Shown here: positions 6,617-14,270 of the stretch, piece after piece | Position numbering within the stretch: position 1 is the stretch's first letter | Layout: every line of letters starts with the position of its first letter | NCBI GenBank assembly: GCA_000635535.1 | Contig: JFMF01000143.1 | Span: 1-14,270 of the forward strand | Reading direction: 5' to 3' | DNA length: 14,270 bases | Source of the DNA: Prochlorococcus sp. scB243_496M6 | Lineage (GTDB): Bacteria; Cyanobacteriota; Cyanobacteriia; PCC-6307; Cyanobiaceae | Translations under genes and position numbers: made by a program | The notes under the pieces: model-generated | The model's input: only the letters and a program-made list of their open reading frames with translations | Told to the model about the DNA's origin: nothing | Database searches by the model: none

Positions 6617-7087
6617 ATGTATATTCATTCTCTGAAATTTTCATGCAGCAAAAGTTACGAGGATTTTCCCTGTTCACATAGGCAATGGCGCCATGAAGGC
6701 CACTGCAGATTTGTGCATGGATATTCAAGATCATTCACCTTTTGGTTCACTGCAAAAAAATTAGACCTAAATGGTTTTGTTGTCGATTTTTCAAGTCTAA
6801 AACCCCTAGAAAATAGACTAAAGGAGCAATTTGACCATACTTTTCTAATAAATAAAGATGACCCTTTGCTGAATTACTGGGAAAAATTACATGACTTAGA
6901 TACTTTAGATCTGAGAATTATGGAAAATGTGGGAATGGAGTTCACCTCTGAATTAATTTGGAGATGGGCTAATGAATACTTACAGGATAAGGATAAGGGC
7001 AGAACATGTTGTTGGAAAACAGAATCAAAAGAAAATAAATCGAATAAAGCAAGTTATGAAGAAATTCCTGATTGGTTCAAATCTTAG
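6617..7087 (+). CDS. QueD/6-pyruvoyltetrahydropterin synthase family protein with altered zinc site
   Basis: The family acts on 7,8-dihydroneopterin triphosphate. QueD makes 6-carboxytetrahydropterin for queuosine, PTPS makes 6-pyruvoyltetrahydropterin, and PTPS-III variants feed folate synthesis. The 156-residue protein shows the first zinc His (His21 in CSHRQW), a Cys aligned with the QueD catalytic Cys (Cys30), then HGYSRSF, where His34 matches the second zinc His but Tyr36 replaces the third. FDHTFL (Asp/His pair) and a conserved Glu in GMEFTSELIWRW are kept. The C-terminal tail (about 130-156) is longer than in E. coli QueD. The start is ATG at 6617; an adjacent in-frame TTG at 6614 is less likely. 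The exact reaction is uncertain because of the missing zinc ligand, so I give no symbol. No other queuosine gene is in the window. Confidence 0.8.
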   Translation: MYIHSLKFSCSKSYEDFPCSHRQWRHEGHCRFVHGYSRSFTFWFTAKKLDLNGFVVDFSSLKPLENRLKEQFDHTFLINKDDPLLNYWEKLHDLDTLDLRIMENVGMEFTSELIWRWANEYLQDKDKGRTCCWKTESKENKSNKASYEEIPDWFKS

Positions 7088-7135
7088 ATTAAAGTTGTTA
7101 ATTTTAAAGTCATATAGGATTCTTTCATTAGATAT

Positions 7136-8188
7136 TTAATTAACATTTATCTCTCCATTAATCAGATCAATATTAACCTCGTCTTTATTAAGGTAATGAT
7201 TATTCAATATATTATTTGAAATTTTTGTCTCAATTTGTTTTTGAATAATTCTTTTTAAAGGCCTTGCACCATAGGCATGATCGAAACTATTTTCGACAAG
7301 TTGGTTAATTGCTTCATCCGTAATTTTGAATTTTAAGTTTTTTTTGTTAAGTCTTTTTTCTAGATGTTGAAGCTGGATTTTTGCAATTTCTTTTATGTCA
7401 TTTAATTCTAAATTATTAAAAATAACTATTTCATCAAGTCGATTTAAAAACTCAGGCTTGAAAAATTTTTTAATTTCATTATCTACAACTTTTTTAATTT
7501 CATTTGTATCTTCTTTTCTAACTGATAAATCATTTATTGATTGACTTCCTAAATTACTTGTGAGAACAATGATTGAATTTTTGAAATTGATTGTACGACC
7601 TTGACCATCAGTGATGATTCCATCATCAAGAACCTGTAAAAGAATATCTAAAATATCTTTGTGAGCTTTCTCTATTTCATCTAGGAGTATTAATGAATAA
7701 GGATTTTTGCGTACAGCTTCAGTTAGTTGACCTCCTGATTCGAAACCTAAATATCCAGGAGGCGCACCTATAATTTTGCTAACTGAATGCTTTTCCATAT
7801 ATTCAGACATATCAAGTCTTGTAATTGAAGAATTTGAATCGAATATTATTTTGGCTGTTACTTTACTTAGCTCTGTTTTCCCTACACCAGTTGGACCTAA
7901 AAAGAGAAAACTGGCTAATGGCTTGCTTGGATCATTTAGACCAGTCCTTGATCTCTTAATGGAATCTGCAACTGCCCTAATTGCACTATCTTGACCAATA
8001 ATTTTTTCTTTAAGGATTGATTCGAGGCTCAATAGTTTATCTTTTTCTGACTGGTTTAAGTTCTGTACTGGAATAGAGGTCCACTTTGAGACAACTTCTG
8101 CAATATCATCAAAAGTTACCTCTTGTCTTAAAAGACTTGTATCTCCATTTTTTTGAGAATTTACTAGGGACTCACTTTTTTCTTTCAA
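7136..8188 (-). CDS. clpB: ClpB C-terminal half: NBD2 and C-terminal domain
   Basis: This 350-residue open frame overlaps the first half by 17 bases in another frame. It opens after a stop at 8206-8204, and the only plausible start is a TTG at 8188 without a Shine-Dalgarno. Its sequence continues the family pattern at once, with [18 protein letters not shown] at about 24-41. NBD2 carries Walker A at 98-105 and Walker B at 165-172, then sensor-like LTSNLGSQ and [11 protein letters not shown], and the terminal [14 protein letters not shown]. Whether it is made as a separate polypeptide, through frame restoration, or not at all cannot be told from sequence. Confidence 0.8.
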   Translation of the reverse strand: MKEKSESLVNSQKNGDTSLLRQEVTFDDIAEVVSKWTSIPVQNLNQSEKDKLLSLESILKEKIIGQDSAIRAVADSIKRSRTGLNDPSKPLASFLFLGPTGVGKTELSKVTAKIIFDSNSSITRLDMSEYMEKHSVSKIIGAPPGYLGFESGGQLTEAVRKNPYSLILLDEIEKAHKDILDILLQVLDDGIITDGQGRTINFKNSIIVLTSNLGSQSINDLSVRKEDTNEIKKVVDNEIKKFFKPEFLNRLDEIVIFNNLELNDIKEIAKIQLQHLEKRLNKKNLKFKITDEAINQLVENSFDHAYGARPLKRIIQKQIETKISNNILNNHYLNKDEVNIDLINGEINVN

Positions 8189-9716
8189 TTTTTTTGCAAG
8201 AATTTAAAGTTCCAAATTCTAATTCTGCTGCTTTGTTGAGGTCAAAACTCCTTTTGGCTTGATCTATTTGCAATTGAACAGATTCAATTTCTTCTTTTAT
8301 GGTGCTAATCTCATCAATTTCATCTTTTTCTTTTTTCCATTGAGCGCCTAATTCTGTCTGTTTATCTTTAAGGGATATAAGTTCATTATTAATTTTTTTT
8401 AATCTTTCTATAGAAAAATTATCCGTTTCTCTTTTTAAAGATAATTTTTCCATCTCAAACTGTAGAACTTTTCGATCAATTTCATCAATTTCTTCAGGCT
8501 TGGAAGTTATGACCATATTTAATCTTGAGGCTGCTTCATCGATTAGATCTATTGCTTTGTCAGGAAGAAATCTATCGTTAATATATCTTTCGCTTAGGGT
8601 TGCAGCGGCAACTAAAGCATTATCAGAAATTCTCACACTATGATGAACTTCGTATCTCTCTCTCAATCCTCTTAAAATTGATACGGTATCATCTATTGAA
8701 GGAGCATCAACTTTTATCTTTTGAAATCTTCGCTCTAAAGCAGGATCTTTTTCTATATTTTGTTTATGTTCATTAATAGTTGTAGCACCAATACATCTAA
8801 GTTCTCCTCTGGCAAGCATTGGTTTTAATAGGTTGCTTGCATCTAAAGAACCTCCACTAGCGCCTGCACCAACTACCGTATGAATTTCATCAATAAAAAG
8901 AATAATCTTACCGTCTGATTCTTTAACTTTCTTAAGAACATTTTTTATTCTTTCTTCAAATTCGCCACGAAATTTTGCTCCAGCTAAAAGTGAACCCATA
9001 TCTAATGAAATTAGTTTCCTATCTTGTAGCGCAGAAGGTACATCGCCATTAATAATTCTTTGAGCTAACCCTTCTACAATAGCTGTTTTCCCAACCCCAG
9101 GTTCTCCAATAAGAACTGGATTATTTTTTGTTCTTCTACTTAATATTTGAATCGTTCTTCTAATCTCTTCATCCCTACCAATAACAGGGTCTAAAATCCC
9201 ATCTCGTGCAGATTGAGTTAGATCAATACCATATTTTTCCAAAGACTCATTAGAACTATTAAATTCATTTTTTACTGCGGGATCTGACTTCATTTTCTTT
9301 ATAATTTCAAGAAATTCTGGAATACCTTTTTGATTTAAAATTTGAAATCCATATTTATCATCATAAGTGAAACCGTAAACTAAGTGTTCTGTTGATATCA
9401 CTACATCATCTAAAGTATTTTTAATATCATTCGCCTTCAAAAATATTTTGTGAAGAGTATCACCAATATATAAATTATCTTGTTTATTTTTCATTTTTGC
9501 CTTCGCATTTAATGAAGAAATTATTTCCCTCTCAAGATCTTTTAGATTTACATTATTTTTTTTTAAAATCTTTTTTGTAGTATTGTCGTCTTTTATAAGA
9601 GTTAATAATAAATTATCAGAGTCTACATTTTGTTGATAATTTTTATAGGCAATTTCTTTGGCAAAAATAAAAAAGTTCCAAGCAGAATTTGAGAATTCGC
9701 TTGGAACTATTTTCAT
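8172..9716 (-). CDS. clpB: ClpB N-terminal half: N-domain, NBD1 and middle domain
   Basis: This is the 514-residue open frame covering the first half of ClpB. Approximate order: N-domain 1-145, NBD1 160-400 with Walker A at 204-211, Walker B at 271-278 and the pore-loop region [10 protein letters not shown] at 248-257, then the coiled-coil middle domain at 400-500, which marks ClpB rather than ClpC. The last in-frame residues after FGTLNSCKK (IERKK, then a TGA stop) diverge from what the family has, which marks the frame break. If translated alone it would lack NBD2, the main hexamer-forming ATPase module. The first 15 codons contain a terminator-like hairpin (separate entry). Confidence 0.85.
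   Translation of the reverse strand: MKIVPSEFSNSAWNFFIFAKEIAYKNYQQNVDSDNLLLTLIKDDNTTKKILKKNNVNLKDLEREIISSLNAKAKMKNKQDNLYIGDTLHKIFLKANDIKNTLDDVVISTEHLVYGFTYDDKYGFQILNQKGIPEFLEIIKKMKSDPAVKNEFNSSNESLEKYGIDLTQSARDGILDPVIGRDEEIRRTIQILSRRTKNNPVLIGEPGVGKTAIVEGLAQRIINGDVPSALQDRKLISLDMGSLLAGAKFRGEFEERIKNVLKKVKESDGKIILFIDEIHTVVGAGASGGSLDASNLLKPMLARGELRCIGATTINEHKQNIEKDPALERRFQKIKVDAPSIDDTVSILRGLRERYEVHHSVRISDNALVAAATLSERYINDRFLPDKAIDLIDEAASRLNMVITSKPEEIDEIDRKVLQFEMEKLSLKRETDNFSIERLKKINNELISLKDKQTELGAQWKKEKDEIDEISTIKEEIESVQLQIDQAKRSFDLNKAAELEFGTLNSCKKIERKK
9662..9708 (-). terminator. Intrinsic terminator, probably of petE, embedded in the clpB 5' coding region
   Basis: On the minus strand AGTTCCAAGC (9708-9699) pairs perfectly with GCTTGGAACT (9683-9674). 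Inside this, GAATT (9698-9694) pairs with AATTC (9689-9685), closing the four-base loop CTCA. One base at 9684 is unpaired. The downstream run is TTTTTATTTTT (9673-9663). This is the only hairpin in the window with a strong, GC-containing stem and a proper T run. It starts 75 bases after the petE stop, as expected for the petE transcript end, but lies over clpB codons 3 to about 18. Confidence 0.85.
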
Positions 9717-9783
9717 CAATCAAAATTTGGGTATGACCGTAATAAATATTAATTCAAAAAGGATGTTTAGCTATTTAGAAGAT

Positions 9784-10134
9784 TTATTCAACAATAACTT
9801 TACCTACCATTCCAGCGCCTCTGTGTGGCTCGCAATAGTAATCATAAGTTCCAGCAGTATCAAATGTTTCTTCCCAAGACTCTCCTGGAGCAAAAGCTAG
9901 GTCAGCATGACTTAATTCCTCATGGCCATCAAAAACAGCATTGTGAGGGGCAAGTTTATTATTGACGAATTTAACTGTATCACCAGCACTAATGGTTACT
10001 GTACTTGGTTCAAATGCAAGCATTCCAGCATCTGTTCCGAGTTTTACTTCAACAGTCTTAGCTGAAACTGATGAAATACCTAGACCTAGAGTTAAAACTA
10101 TTGCAAATAACCCTGCAAAGATTGAACGTAACAT
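9784..10134 (-). CDS. petE: Plastocyanin precursor
   Basis: Plastocyanin is the copper protein of the thylakoid lumen that carries electrons from cytochrome b6f to photosystem I. The 116-residue precursor has a signal peptide (residues 1-25, hydrophobic core [15 protein letters not shown], likely cut after SSVSA), leaving a mature chain of about 91 residues, slightly short but normal for this lineage. The four copper ligands are visible: His64 (APHNAVFD), Cys101 and His104 ([12 protein letters not shown]) and Met109. The start is ATG at 10134. It is followed by clpB on the same strand after 67 bases. The terminator for its transcript appears to lie inside clpB. Confidence 0.97.
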   Translation of the reverse strand: MLRSIFAGLFAIVLTLGLGISSVSAKTVEVKLGTDAGMLAFEPSTVTISAGDTVKFVNNKLAPHNAVFDGHEELSHADLAFAPGESWEETFDTAGTYDYYCEPHRGAGMVGKVIVE

Positions 10135-10149
10135 AATAAAAAATTTGCT

Positions 10150-10165
10150 TATTTATATATATTAC
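10150..10165 (-). promoter_or_regulatory. Candidate -10 region of petE
   Basis: The minus strand reads TAATATATATAAAT just upstream of the petE ATG. This could hold a -10 element for the highly expressed petE. No matching -35 box is evident. Confidence 0.3.
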
Positions 10166-10194
10166 AAGGCTTTGGGAACCTAACTGCGAGAATT

Positions 10195-11178
10195 TTAATT
10201 GTTATTACAGCTTGGTAACTTTGATAACCTTAAGATATCATTCAGTGACTTGGCATAACTTTTAAGTTTAAAAGTCTCAGGATTAGTGATGGGGACATGA
10301 TTAAAGTCATATTTTTTGATACTGAAGCTATCCCAAGGAGTAGTTTGGATGGGGAGAATTCTTAATAAAATTTTTAGAATTTTTTTTGTAAGCGGTATCG
10401 CAAAAAATCTCCTCATATTATGTTTCTTTAAAAGTGTAATTATGGCATCATCAATTGAAATGAATTTTTGACCTAGCACAAATTTTCTAAAGCCTTTGTA
10501 TTGCTCTTCTTTATGATTTTTAATTAGAAACCCGCAAATCTGGGCGATATCATTTGCGTGTATAAAGTGAAATTTAGAATCGAGTTTTAAAAATCTTGCT
10601 AACCAAAGCCATTTCCCAATTTCTTTCAATCCACTAGTTAAATAACTCACAGGAAATTTACTTTTTTTCCCAAGATTCCCTCCAAAAACCAAGGTAGGGA
10701 AAACGGCGAATGTTTTTTCAGCATATGAGCTTTCTCTAAGTCTCTGGAAACATTCATATTTTGTTTGAATGTACTCTGTTCCATAAATCAATGATTCCCT
10801 CATTAATTCTGTTTGGGTATCAAGAATACTAGCTGTTGAAAAATAAATAATCTTTTCTAACTTTTCAATATCAAGCATTTCTAGTAATTCTTCAAAAGCT
10901 TTAATATTTACTTCATAGGCTCTTTTTGGATCTCCCCAAGCTGTAGCAGTATGTATTAAGTAATTAATTTGACTAATTTCCTTTTTATACCTATTTGATT
11001 CCCTGATATCGCACACCATTAACTTGACTTTTTTATTTTCTTGAACAGAAATTGGTAACTTACTTTTGTCTCTTACCATTAGATAAAGCCTGTATTTTGT
11101 GTTTTTCAAAAACCAATCAACTAAATATTGGCCAACACATCCATTAGCGCCTGTTATTAATAAGTTTTTATATCCCAA
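10195..11178 (-). CDS. NAD-dependent epimerase/dehydratase (extended SDR) family protein
   Basis: A 327-residue extended short-chain dehydrogenase/reductase-like protein. The N-terminal Rossmann motif GANGCVG (residues 10-16) binds NAD(P). An Asp at CDIRE (57) follows the third strand, and HTATAWG (76-82) matches the usual HxAA region. The catalytic Ser/Thr lie in YFSTAS (114-115), and Tyr136 and Lys140 form YxxxK. The C-terminal substrate part (about 180-327) is basic and divergent, so the substrate (often a nucleotide sugar or a lipid/pigment intermediate) cannot be named. The start is TTG at 11178, 8 bases after the hemE stop; no ATG is available before the Rossmann motif. The close spacing implies co-transcription with hemE, but a role in tetrapyrrole metabolism is only a guess. 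Confidence 0.82.
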   Translation of the reverse strand: MGYKNLLITGANGCVGQYLVDWFLKNTKYRLYLMVRDKSKLPISVQENKKVKLMVCDIRESNRYKKEISQINYLIHTATAWGDPKRAYEVNIKAFEELLEMLDIEKLEKIIYFSTASILDTQTELMRESLIYGTEYIQTKYECFQRLRESSYAEKTFAVFPTLVFGGNLGKKSKFPVSYLTSGLKEIGKWLWLARFLKLDSKFHFIHANDIAQICGFLIKNHKEEQYKGFRKFVLGQKFISIDDAIITLLKKHNMRRFFAIPLTKKILKILLRILPIQTTPWDSFSIKKYDFNHVPITNPETFKLKSYAKSLNDILRLSKLPSCNNN

Positions 11179-11186
11179 GACTTTGA

Positions 11187-12227
11187 CTAGTAAGTGAGTT
11201 TTTTTCCATGTTCAAAAAATGTTTGAGCATTTTCTTCTGGAGTCCCCGGTAAAATCCCATGACCCAAATTAAGAATATATTTTCTATCTTTAATCTTATT
11301 GAAAGTATTATCTATCCTTTCTTTTATTGATTCTTTGTTCCCGAATAAAATGCCTGGGTCAACATTACCTTGAATTCCTATCCCGCTAGGGATTCTCTTA
11401 CAAGCCTCTTCAATATCTACTGTCCAGTCTAATGAGATTATATCGACGCCAGTTTTTGCCATTCTTTCTATGACACCAGCACTTCCTGAAATGTAAAGAA
11501 TTACTGGTGTTTCTGGGTATTCGGCTTTTACAATGTCAACAACCTTTTTTTGATAAGGCCCAGCAAAGATATCGTAATCTTGTGGGCTTAATTGACCAGC
11601 CCATGAATCAAAAATTTGTACTACTTGTGCTCCAGATTTTATTTGATATTTTAGATATTCACCAATGCATTTTGCAAAATGATCAAGAAGTTTATGCAGT
11701 AAATCTGGTTCTTTAAAAGCCATTGATTTTATTAAAGAATAATTTTTACTGCTTTTACCTTCAACTACATATGCGGCTAGAGTCCAAGGCGCGCCAACAA
11801 AACCTAAAACTGTTGCCTCATTATTCACATCTTTTTTTAGTGAAGAAAGAACTTGCCCAACAAAACTTAAACTTTCACTTGGATTTAATTCTTTTAAATT
11901 TTCTATTTGGTTAAGAGTTCTTATTGGGTCCTCAATTATTGGACCTTTACTTTCTATTATTTCAAAATTTATGCCCATCCCTGGAAGAGGGGTGAGAATA
12001 TCTGAAAAAAGGATCACACCATCCGGTTTGAAAGCATGAAAAGGTTGCATTGAAATCTCATATGATAGTTCTGGATTTTCAGACCTCTCTCTAAAGCTTG
12101 GGTAACGCTGCCTTAAATCTCTGTAGATTTTCATATATCTTCCTGCTTGCCTCATCATCCATACTGGAGGCCTATTTACTTTTTCACCTAATGCGGCAGA
12201 GAGTAGTAGTGGTAAATTTTGACCCAT
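11187..12227 (-). CDS. hemE: Uroporphyrinogen decarboxylase
   Basis: This enzyme decarboxylates the four acetate side chains of uroporphyrinogen III to give coproporphyrinogen III, on the common path to heme and chlorophyll, in the cytoplasm. The 346-residue protein is full length. The N-terminal signature [12 protein letters not shown] (residues 21-32) holds the substrate-binding Arg26 and Arg30. The catalytic Asp76 lies in [10 protein letters not shown]. Further family blocks are [21 protein letters not shown] and [12 protein letters not shown]. The start is ATG at 12227. The SDR/epimerase gene follows after 8 bases. A 9-bp direct repeat lies 75-94 bases upstream, in the spacer after glgB. 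Confidence 0.97.
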   Translation of the reverse strand: MGQNLPLLLSAALGEKVNRPPVWMMRQAGRYMKIYRDLRQRYPSFRERSENPELSYEISMQPFHAFKPDGVILFSDILTPLPGMGINFEIIESKGPIIEDPIRTLNQIENLKELNPSESLSFVGQVLSSLKKDVNNEATVLGFVGAPWTLAAYVVEGKSSKNYSLIKSMAFKEPDLLHKLLDHFAKCIGEYLKYQIKSGAQVVQIFDSWAGQLSPQDYDIFAGPYQKKVVDIVKAEYPETPVILYISGSAGVIERMAKTGVDIISLDWTVDIEEACKRIPSGIGIQGNVDPGILFGNKESIKERIDNTFNKIKDRKYILNLGHGILPGTPEENAQTFFEHGKKLTY

Positions 12228-12300
12228 TTTTCGATTCGATATTTTAAAAAAAATTAAAATCCAACTTAAAAATCTTACAATGTAAAGCTCAGCAAAAGCG

Positions 12301-12321
12301 TTATATGAACATTTATATGAA
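12301..12321. repeat. Direct repeat TTATATGAA x2 upstream of hemE
   Basis: TTATATGAA occurs at 12301-12309 and 12313-12321 (period 12) in the 116-base spacer between the glgB stop and the hemE start. It could be a regulator site or chance in AT-rich DNA. Confidence 0.5.
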
Positions 12322-12343
12322 GCACTAAGTTAAATGAGCCTTC

Positions 12344-14270
12344 TTATTTTTTTGATTGATGCTTGAAGATACTCACGCTTAATGGGGGCAAAGCAAGTTC
12401 TAGAGCATTTTGATAATCATGAATATTGTAATTTATAGTTTCTTTACCCCCCATATTTCCTTTGTTACTACCCCCGTATCTAGCACCATCTGAATTAAAT
12501 ATTTCTTTATAGAATCCTTCCAAAGGAACACCTACTTTGTATGACCCATGAGTATTAGGTGTAAAGTTAGCAACAACAACAAGCCACTCATTCGTATCGT
12601 TTTCTCTTCGCATGAAACTTATAACCGAATTAGATTTGTCATTACAATCAATCCATTGAAATCCATAAGGATCAAAGTCATTTTTCCATAATGCTGGTTC
12701 ATTCTTATAAAGAACATTTAGGTCATCAATCAAGTTCCTGATACCTTTATGAGGCTCAAATTCTAATAACTCCCATTGCAGATCATCCCAAACATTCCAT
12801 TCTTGTCTTTGCCCAAATTCCATCCCCATAAATATCGTTTTTTTACCAGGGTGGGTCCACATATAAGTTAGTAATGCTCGAGTATTTGCATATTTCTTCC
12901 AGTCATCGCCAGGCATTTTATGCAAAAGATGACTTTTCCCATGGACAACCTCATCATGACTAAGTGCAAGCATAAAGTTCTCTGTATAGTTATATGTAAT
13001 TGAGAAAGTTACACTATTTTGATGAAATTGCCTAAACCAAGGATCTATTTCAAAATAATCAAGCATATCATGCATCCATCCCATATTCCATTTCAAGTTA
13101 AACCCTAATCCTCCCATGTCAGTTGGTTTGGTTACCATTGGCCAGGTTGTTGATTCTTCCGCGATAGAAAGTGCACCTGGGAAATGTTGGAAGAGTACAT
13201 GATTAGCCTGTTGAAGAAATTTAACGGCTTCTATATTTTCATTACCACCATTTTCATTGGGTATCCATTCTCCATCTGGACGTAGATAATCTCTGTAAAG
13301 CATTGAAGCTACAGCATCTACTCTTATGCCATCAATATGAAACTCTTCAAACCAATAAACGAGGTTGGCTACTAAGAAATTTCTTACTTCGTTTCTGCTG
13401 TAATTAAATATTAGGGTTCCCCATTCTTTGTGTTCACCTATACGTGAATCTCCATGTTCATAAAGGTGACAACCATCAAAAAATGCTAAACCATGCTTAT
13501 CTTTTGGAAAATGCCCTGGCACCCAATCAAGAATTACGCCAATGCCCTCTTCATGACATTTATTTACAAACTCTCTAAATTCATTTGGGGTACCAAATCT
13601 ACTTGTTGGTGCATACCAGCCTGTAACTTGGTATCCCCATGAACCATCGAAAGGATGTTCAGATATTGGCATTAATTCAATATGAGTGAATCCTCTCTCT
13701 TTTACATAAGGGATGAGTTTCTCGGTTAATTCTGGATAAGTTAATAATCTTGTTCCAGGTTTTAAATCTGCTGCAGGCACTGGGTCTCTTGGTTCACCAT
13801 TGTCCTCCAAATATGTATTATCTGTTGATTCATGGAGCCAACTTCCTAAATGCATTTCATAAACTGAAATTGGCTTGTTAATTTGACTCGAAGAATCTCT
13901 ATTTGAAATCCAAGAACTATCATTCCAATTAAAGTTTTTCAATTTTGAAACTATTGAACCATTTTGAGGTCTGATTTCATGAAGGAAACCATATGGATCA
14001 GCTTTCTCATAAATATGACCTTGTTGTGTTCTTATTTCGTATTTATATGTATCGCCCTCTTGCATTGTTGGCATGAATAGTTCCCAAATTCCCCCTAATC
14101 TTTTTTGCATTGGATGATGTCTTCCATCCCAAGAATTTGTATCTCCAATTATCGAGATTGATTTTGCATTTGGAGCCCAAATGCAAAACATGACCCCTTT
14201 TTGATCCTTTTCTTCAATGAGATGTGCGCCCATTTTTTCCCAAATATGATGATGATTACCTTCTGCAAAA
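12344..14270 (-). CDS. glgB: 1,4-alpha-glucan branching enzyme, 5' end outside window
   Basis: GlgB (GH13 family) cuts alpha-1,4 glucan chains and re-joins them as alpha-1,6 branches in glycogen. The frame stays open through the right edge: the codons before the ATG at 14233 read [12 protein letters not shown], which continues the family pattern, so that ATG is internal and the N-terminal CBM48-like module is only partly seen. Counting from that Met, the visible chain of 629 residues holds the rest of the N-terminal module (about 1-115) and the catalytic barrel. The barrel has the nucleophile Asp306 (DGIRVDAV), acid/base Glu359 (SIAEEST) and stabiliser Asp427 ([10 protein letters not shown]), at the spacings found in E. 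coli GlgB. A beta-sandwich C-terminus follows. The stop is at 12344. No convincing terminator follows it. Confidence 0.96.
   Translation of the reverse strand, partial: FAEGNHHHIWEKMGAHLIEEKDQKGVMFCIWAPNAKSISIIGDTNSWDGRHHPMQKRLGGIWELFMPTMQEGDTYKYEIRTQQGHIYEKADPYGFLHEIRPQNGSIVSKLKNFNWNDSSWISNRDSSSQINKPISVYEMHLGSWLHESTDNTYLEDNGEPRDPVPAADLKPGTRLLTYPELTEKLIPYVKERGFTHIELMPISEHPFDGSWGYQVTGWYAPTSRFGTPNEFREFVNKCHEEGIGVILDWVPGHFPKDKHGLAFFDGCHLYEHGDSRIGEHKEWGTLIFNYSRNEVRNFLVANLVYWFEEFHIDGIRVDAVASMLYRDYLRPDGEWIPNENGGNENIEAVKFLQQANHVLFQHFPGALSIAEESTTWPMVTKPTDMGGLGFNLKWNMGWMHDMLDYFEIDPWFRQFHQNSVTFSITYNYTENFMLALSHDEVVHGKSHLLHKMPGDDWKKYANTRALLTYMWTHPGKKTIFMGMEFGQRQEWNVWDDLQWELLEFEPHKGIRNLIDDLNVLYKNEPALWKNDFDPYGFQWIDCNDKSNSVISFMRRENDTNEWLVVVANFTPNTHGSYKVGVPLEGFYKEIFNSDGARYGGSNKGNMGGKETINYNIHDYQNALELALPPLSVSIFKHQSKK

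Larger units (their letters stand above)
7136..9716 (-). pseudogene. clpB: ClpB (Hsp100) disaggregase gene, reading frame broken once
   Basis: ClpB is a hexameric AAA+ ATPase that pulls proteins out of aggregates with DnaK. Together the two open frames give about 860 residues, normal for ClpB. The first frame (stop at 8174-8172) has the N-domain, starting with [18 protein letters not shown], then NBD1 with Walker A GEPGVGKT and Walker [10 protein letters not shown], then the coiled middle domain. The second frame (usable from a TTG at 8188) has NBD2 with Walker A GPTGVGKT and Walker [12 protein letters not shown], then the C-terminal domain. The break lies in 8175-8203, at the middle-domain/NBD2 junction. 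It can be repaired by loss of one base in the A7 (8195-8189) or A6 (8181-8176) run of the coding strand. Everything else is intact. It may be a sequencing error, a recent mutation, a slippage site or a split gene. The start chosen is ATG at 9716, with an in-frame TTG just before it. Confidence 0.85.

Noticed and set aside
7776..7994. Plus-strand open frame opposite clpB
   Set aside because: It mirrors the NBD2 Walker A region on the other strand and has no features of its own.
9658..10183. Plus-strand open frames opposite clpB/petE (9658-9900, 9962-10183)
   Set aside because: They are shadows of petE and the clpB start; no conserved protein features.
11507..11914. Plus-strand open frames opposite hemE
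   Set aside because: They are antisense to conserved hemE coding sequence and look like random Leu/Gln-rich translations.
12270..12290. Hairpin TTTAC-ATT-GTAAG in the glgB-hemE spacer as glgB terminator
   Set aside because: Only four pairs, AT-rich, and no good T run on the minus strand.
14231..14233. ATG at 14233 as the start of glgB
   Set aside because: The frame continues to the window edge and the upstream codons match the branching enzyme family, so the true start lies outside.

Overview
The window looks like a piece of the chromosome of a marine picocyanobacterium, most probably a high-light-type Prochlorococcus. This is inferred from the very AT-rich sequence, the compact gene spacing, and the combination of photosynthetic genes (ndhL, a signal-peptide plastocyanin petE) with a cyAbrB-type regulator, a group-2 sigma factor, a fused hisIE and a glycogen branching enzyme. 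No mobile elements, CRISPR arrays or rRNA genes are visible, and no gene-free stretch exceeds 300 bases. The content is mostly core metabolism.

Layout, left to right. The left edge carries the start of a minus-strand Na+/Ca2+-exchanger-family membrane protein. Divergent from it is pyrC (dihydroorotase, TTG start), followed by an intronless tRNA-Leu(UAA). A plus-strand group follows: ndhL (NDH-1 subunit), a two-helix membrane protein of DUF3007 type, and trpA. A minus-strand cyAbrB regulator converges on trpA and is divergent from a small YciI-like gene. A minus-strand cluster comes next: a group-2 sigma factor, a YkvA/DUF1232 membrane protein and a small HTH-like protein whose start codon directly abuts the preceding stop. 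Upstream of it is hisIE, which is divergent from a QueD/PTPS-family gene. The right half is all minus strand: glgB (its 5' end is outside the window), hemE, an SDR/epimerase gene 8 bases downstream of hemE, petE, then clpB.

Two places deserve most attention, both in clpB. First, the clpB reading frame is broken once near 8175-8203, beside runs of seven and six A on the coding strand. This separates an N-domain/NBD1/middle-domain half from an NBD2 half, and each half is otherwise intact. Second, a near-perfect hairpin followed by a T-rich run (a classic intrinsic terminator for the minus strand, probably that of petE) lies inside the first codons of clpB. There it could also act as an attenuator of clpB. 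A third point is that the QueD-family protein has Tyr where the third zinc-binding His of the family is normally found.

The genes serve pyrimidine (pyrC), tryptophan (trpA), histidine (hisIE), heme/chlorophyll (hemE), pterin-type (queD-like) and glycogen (glgB) synthesis. Others serve photosynthetic electron transport (ndhL, petE), protein rescue (clpB) and transcription control (sigma factor, cyAbrB). Many starts are TTG or GTG and few genes have a clear Shine-Dalgarno sequence.
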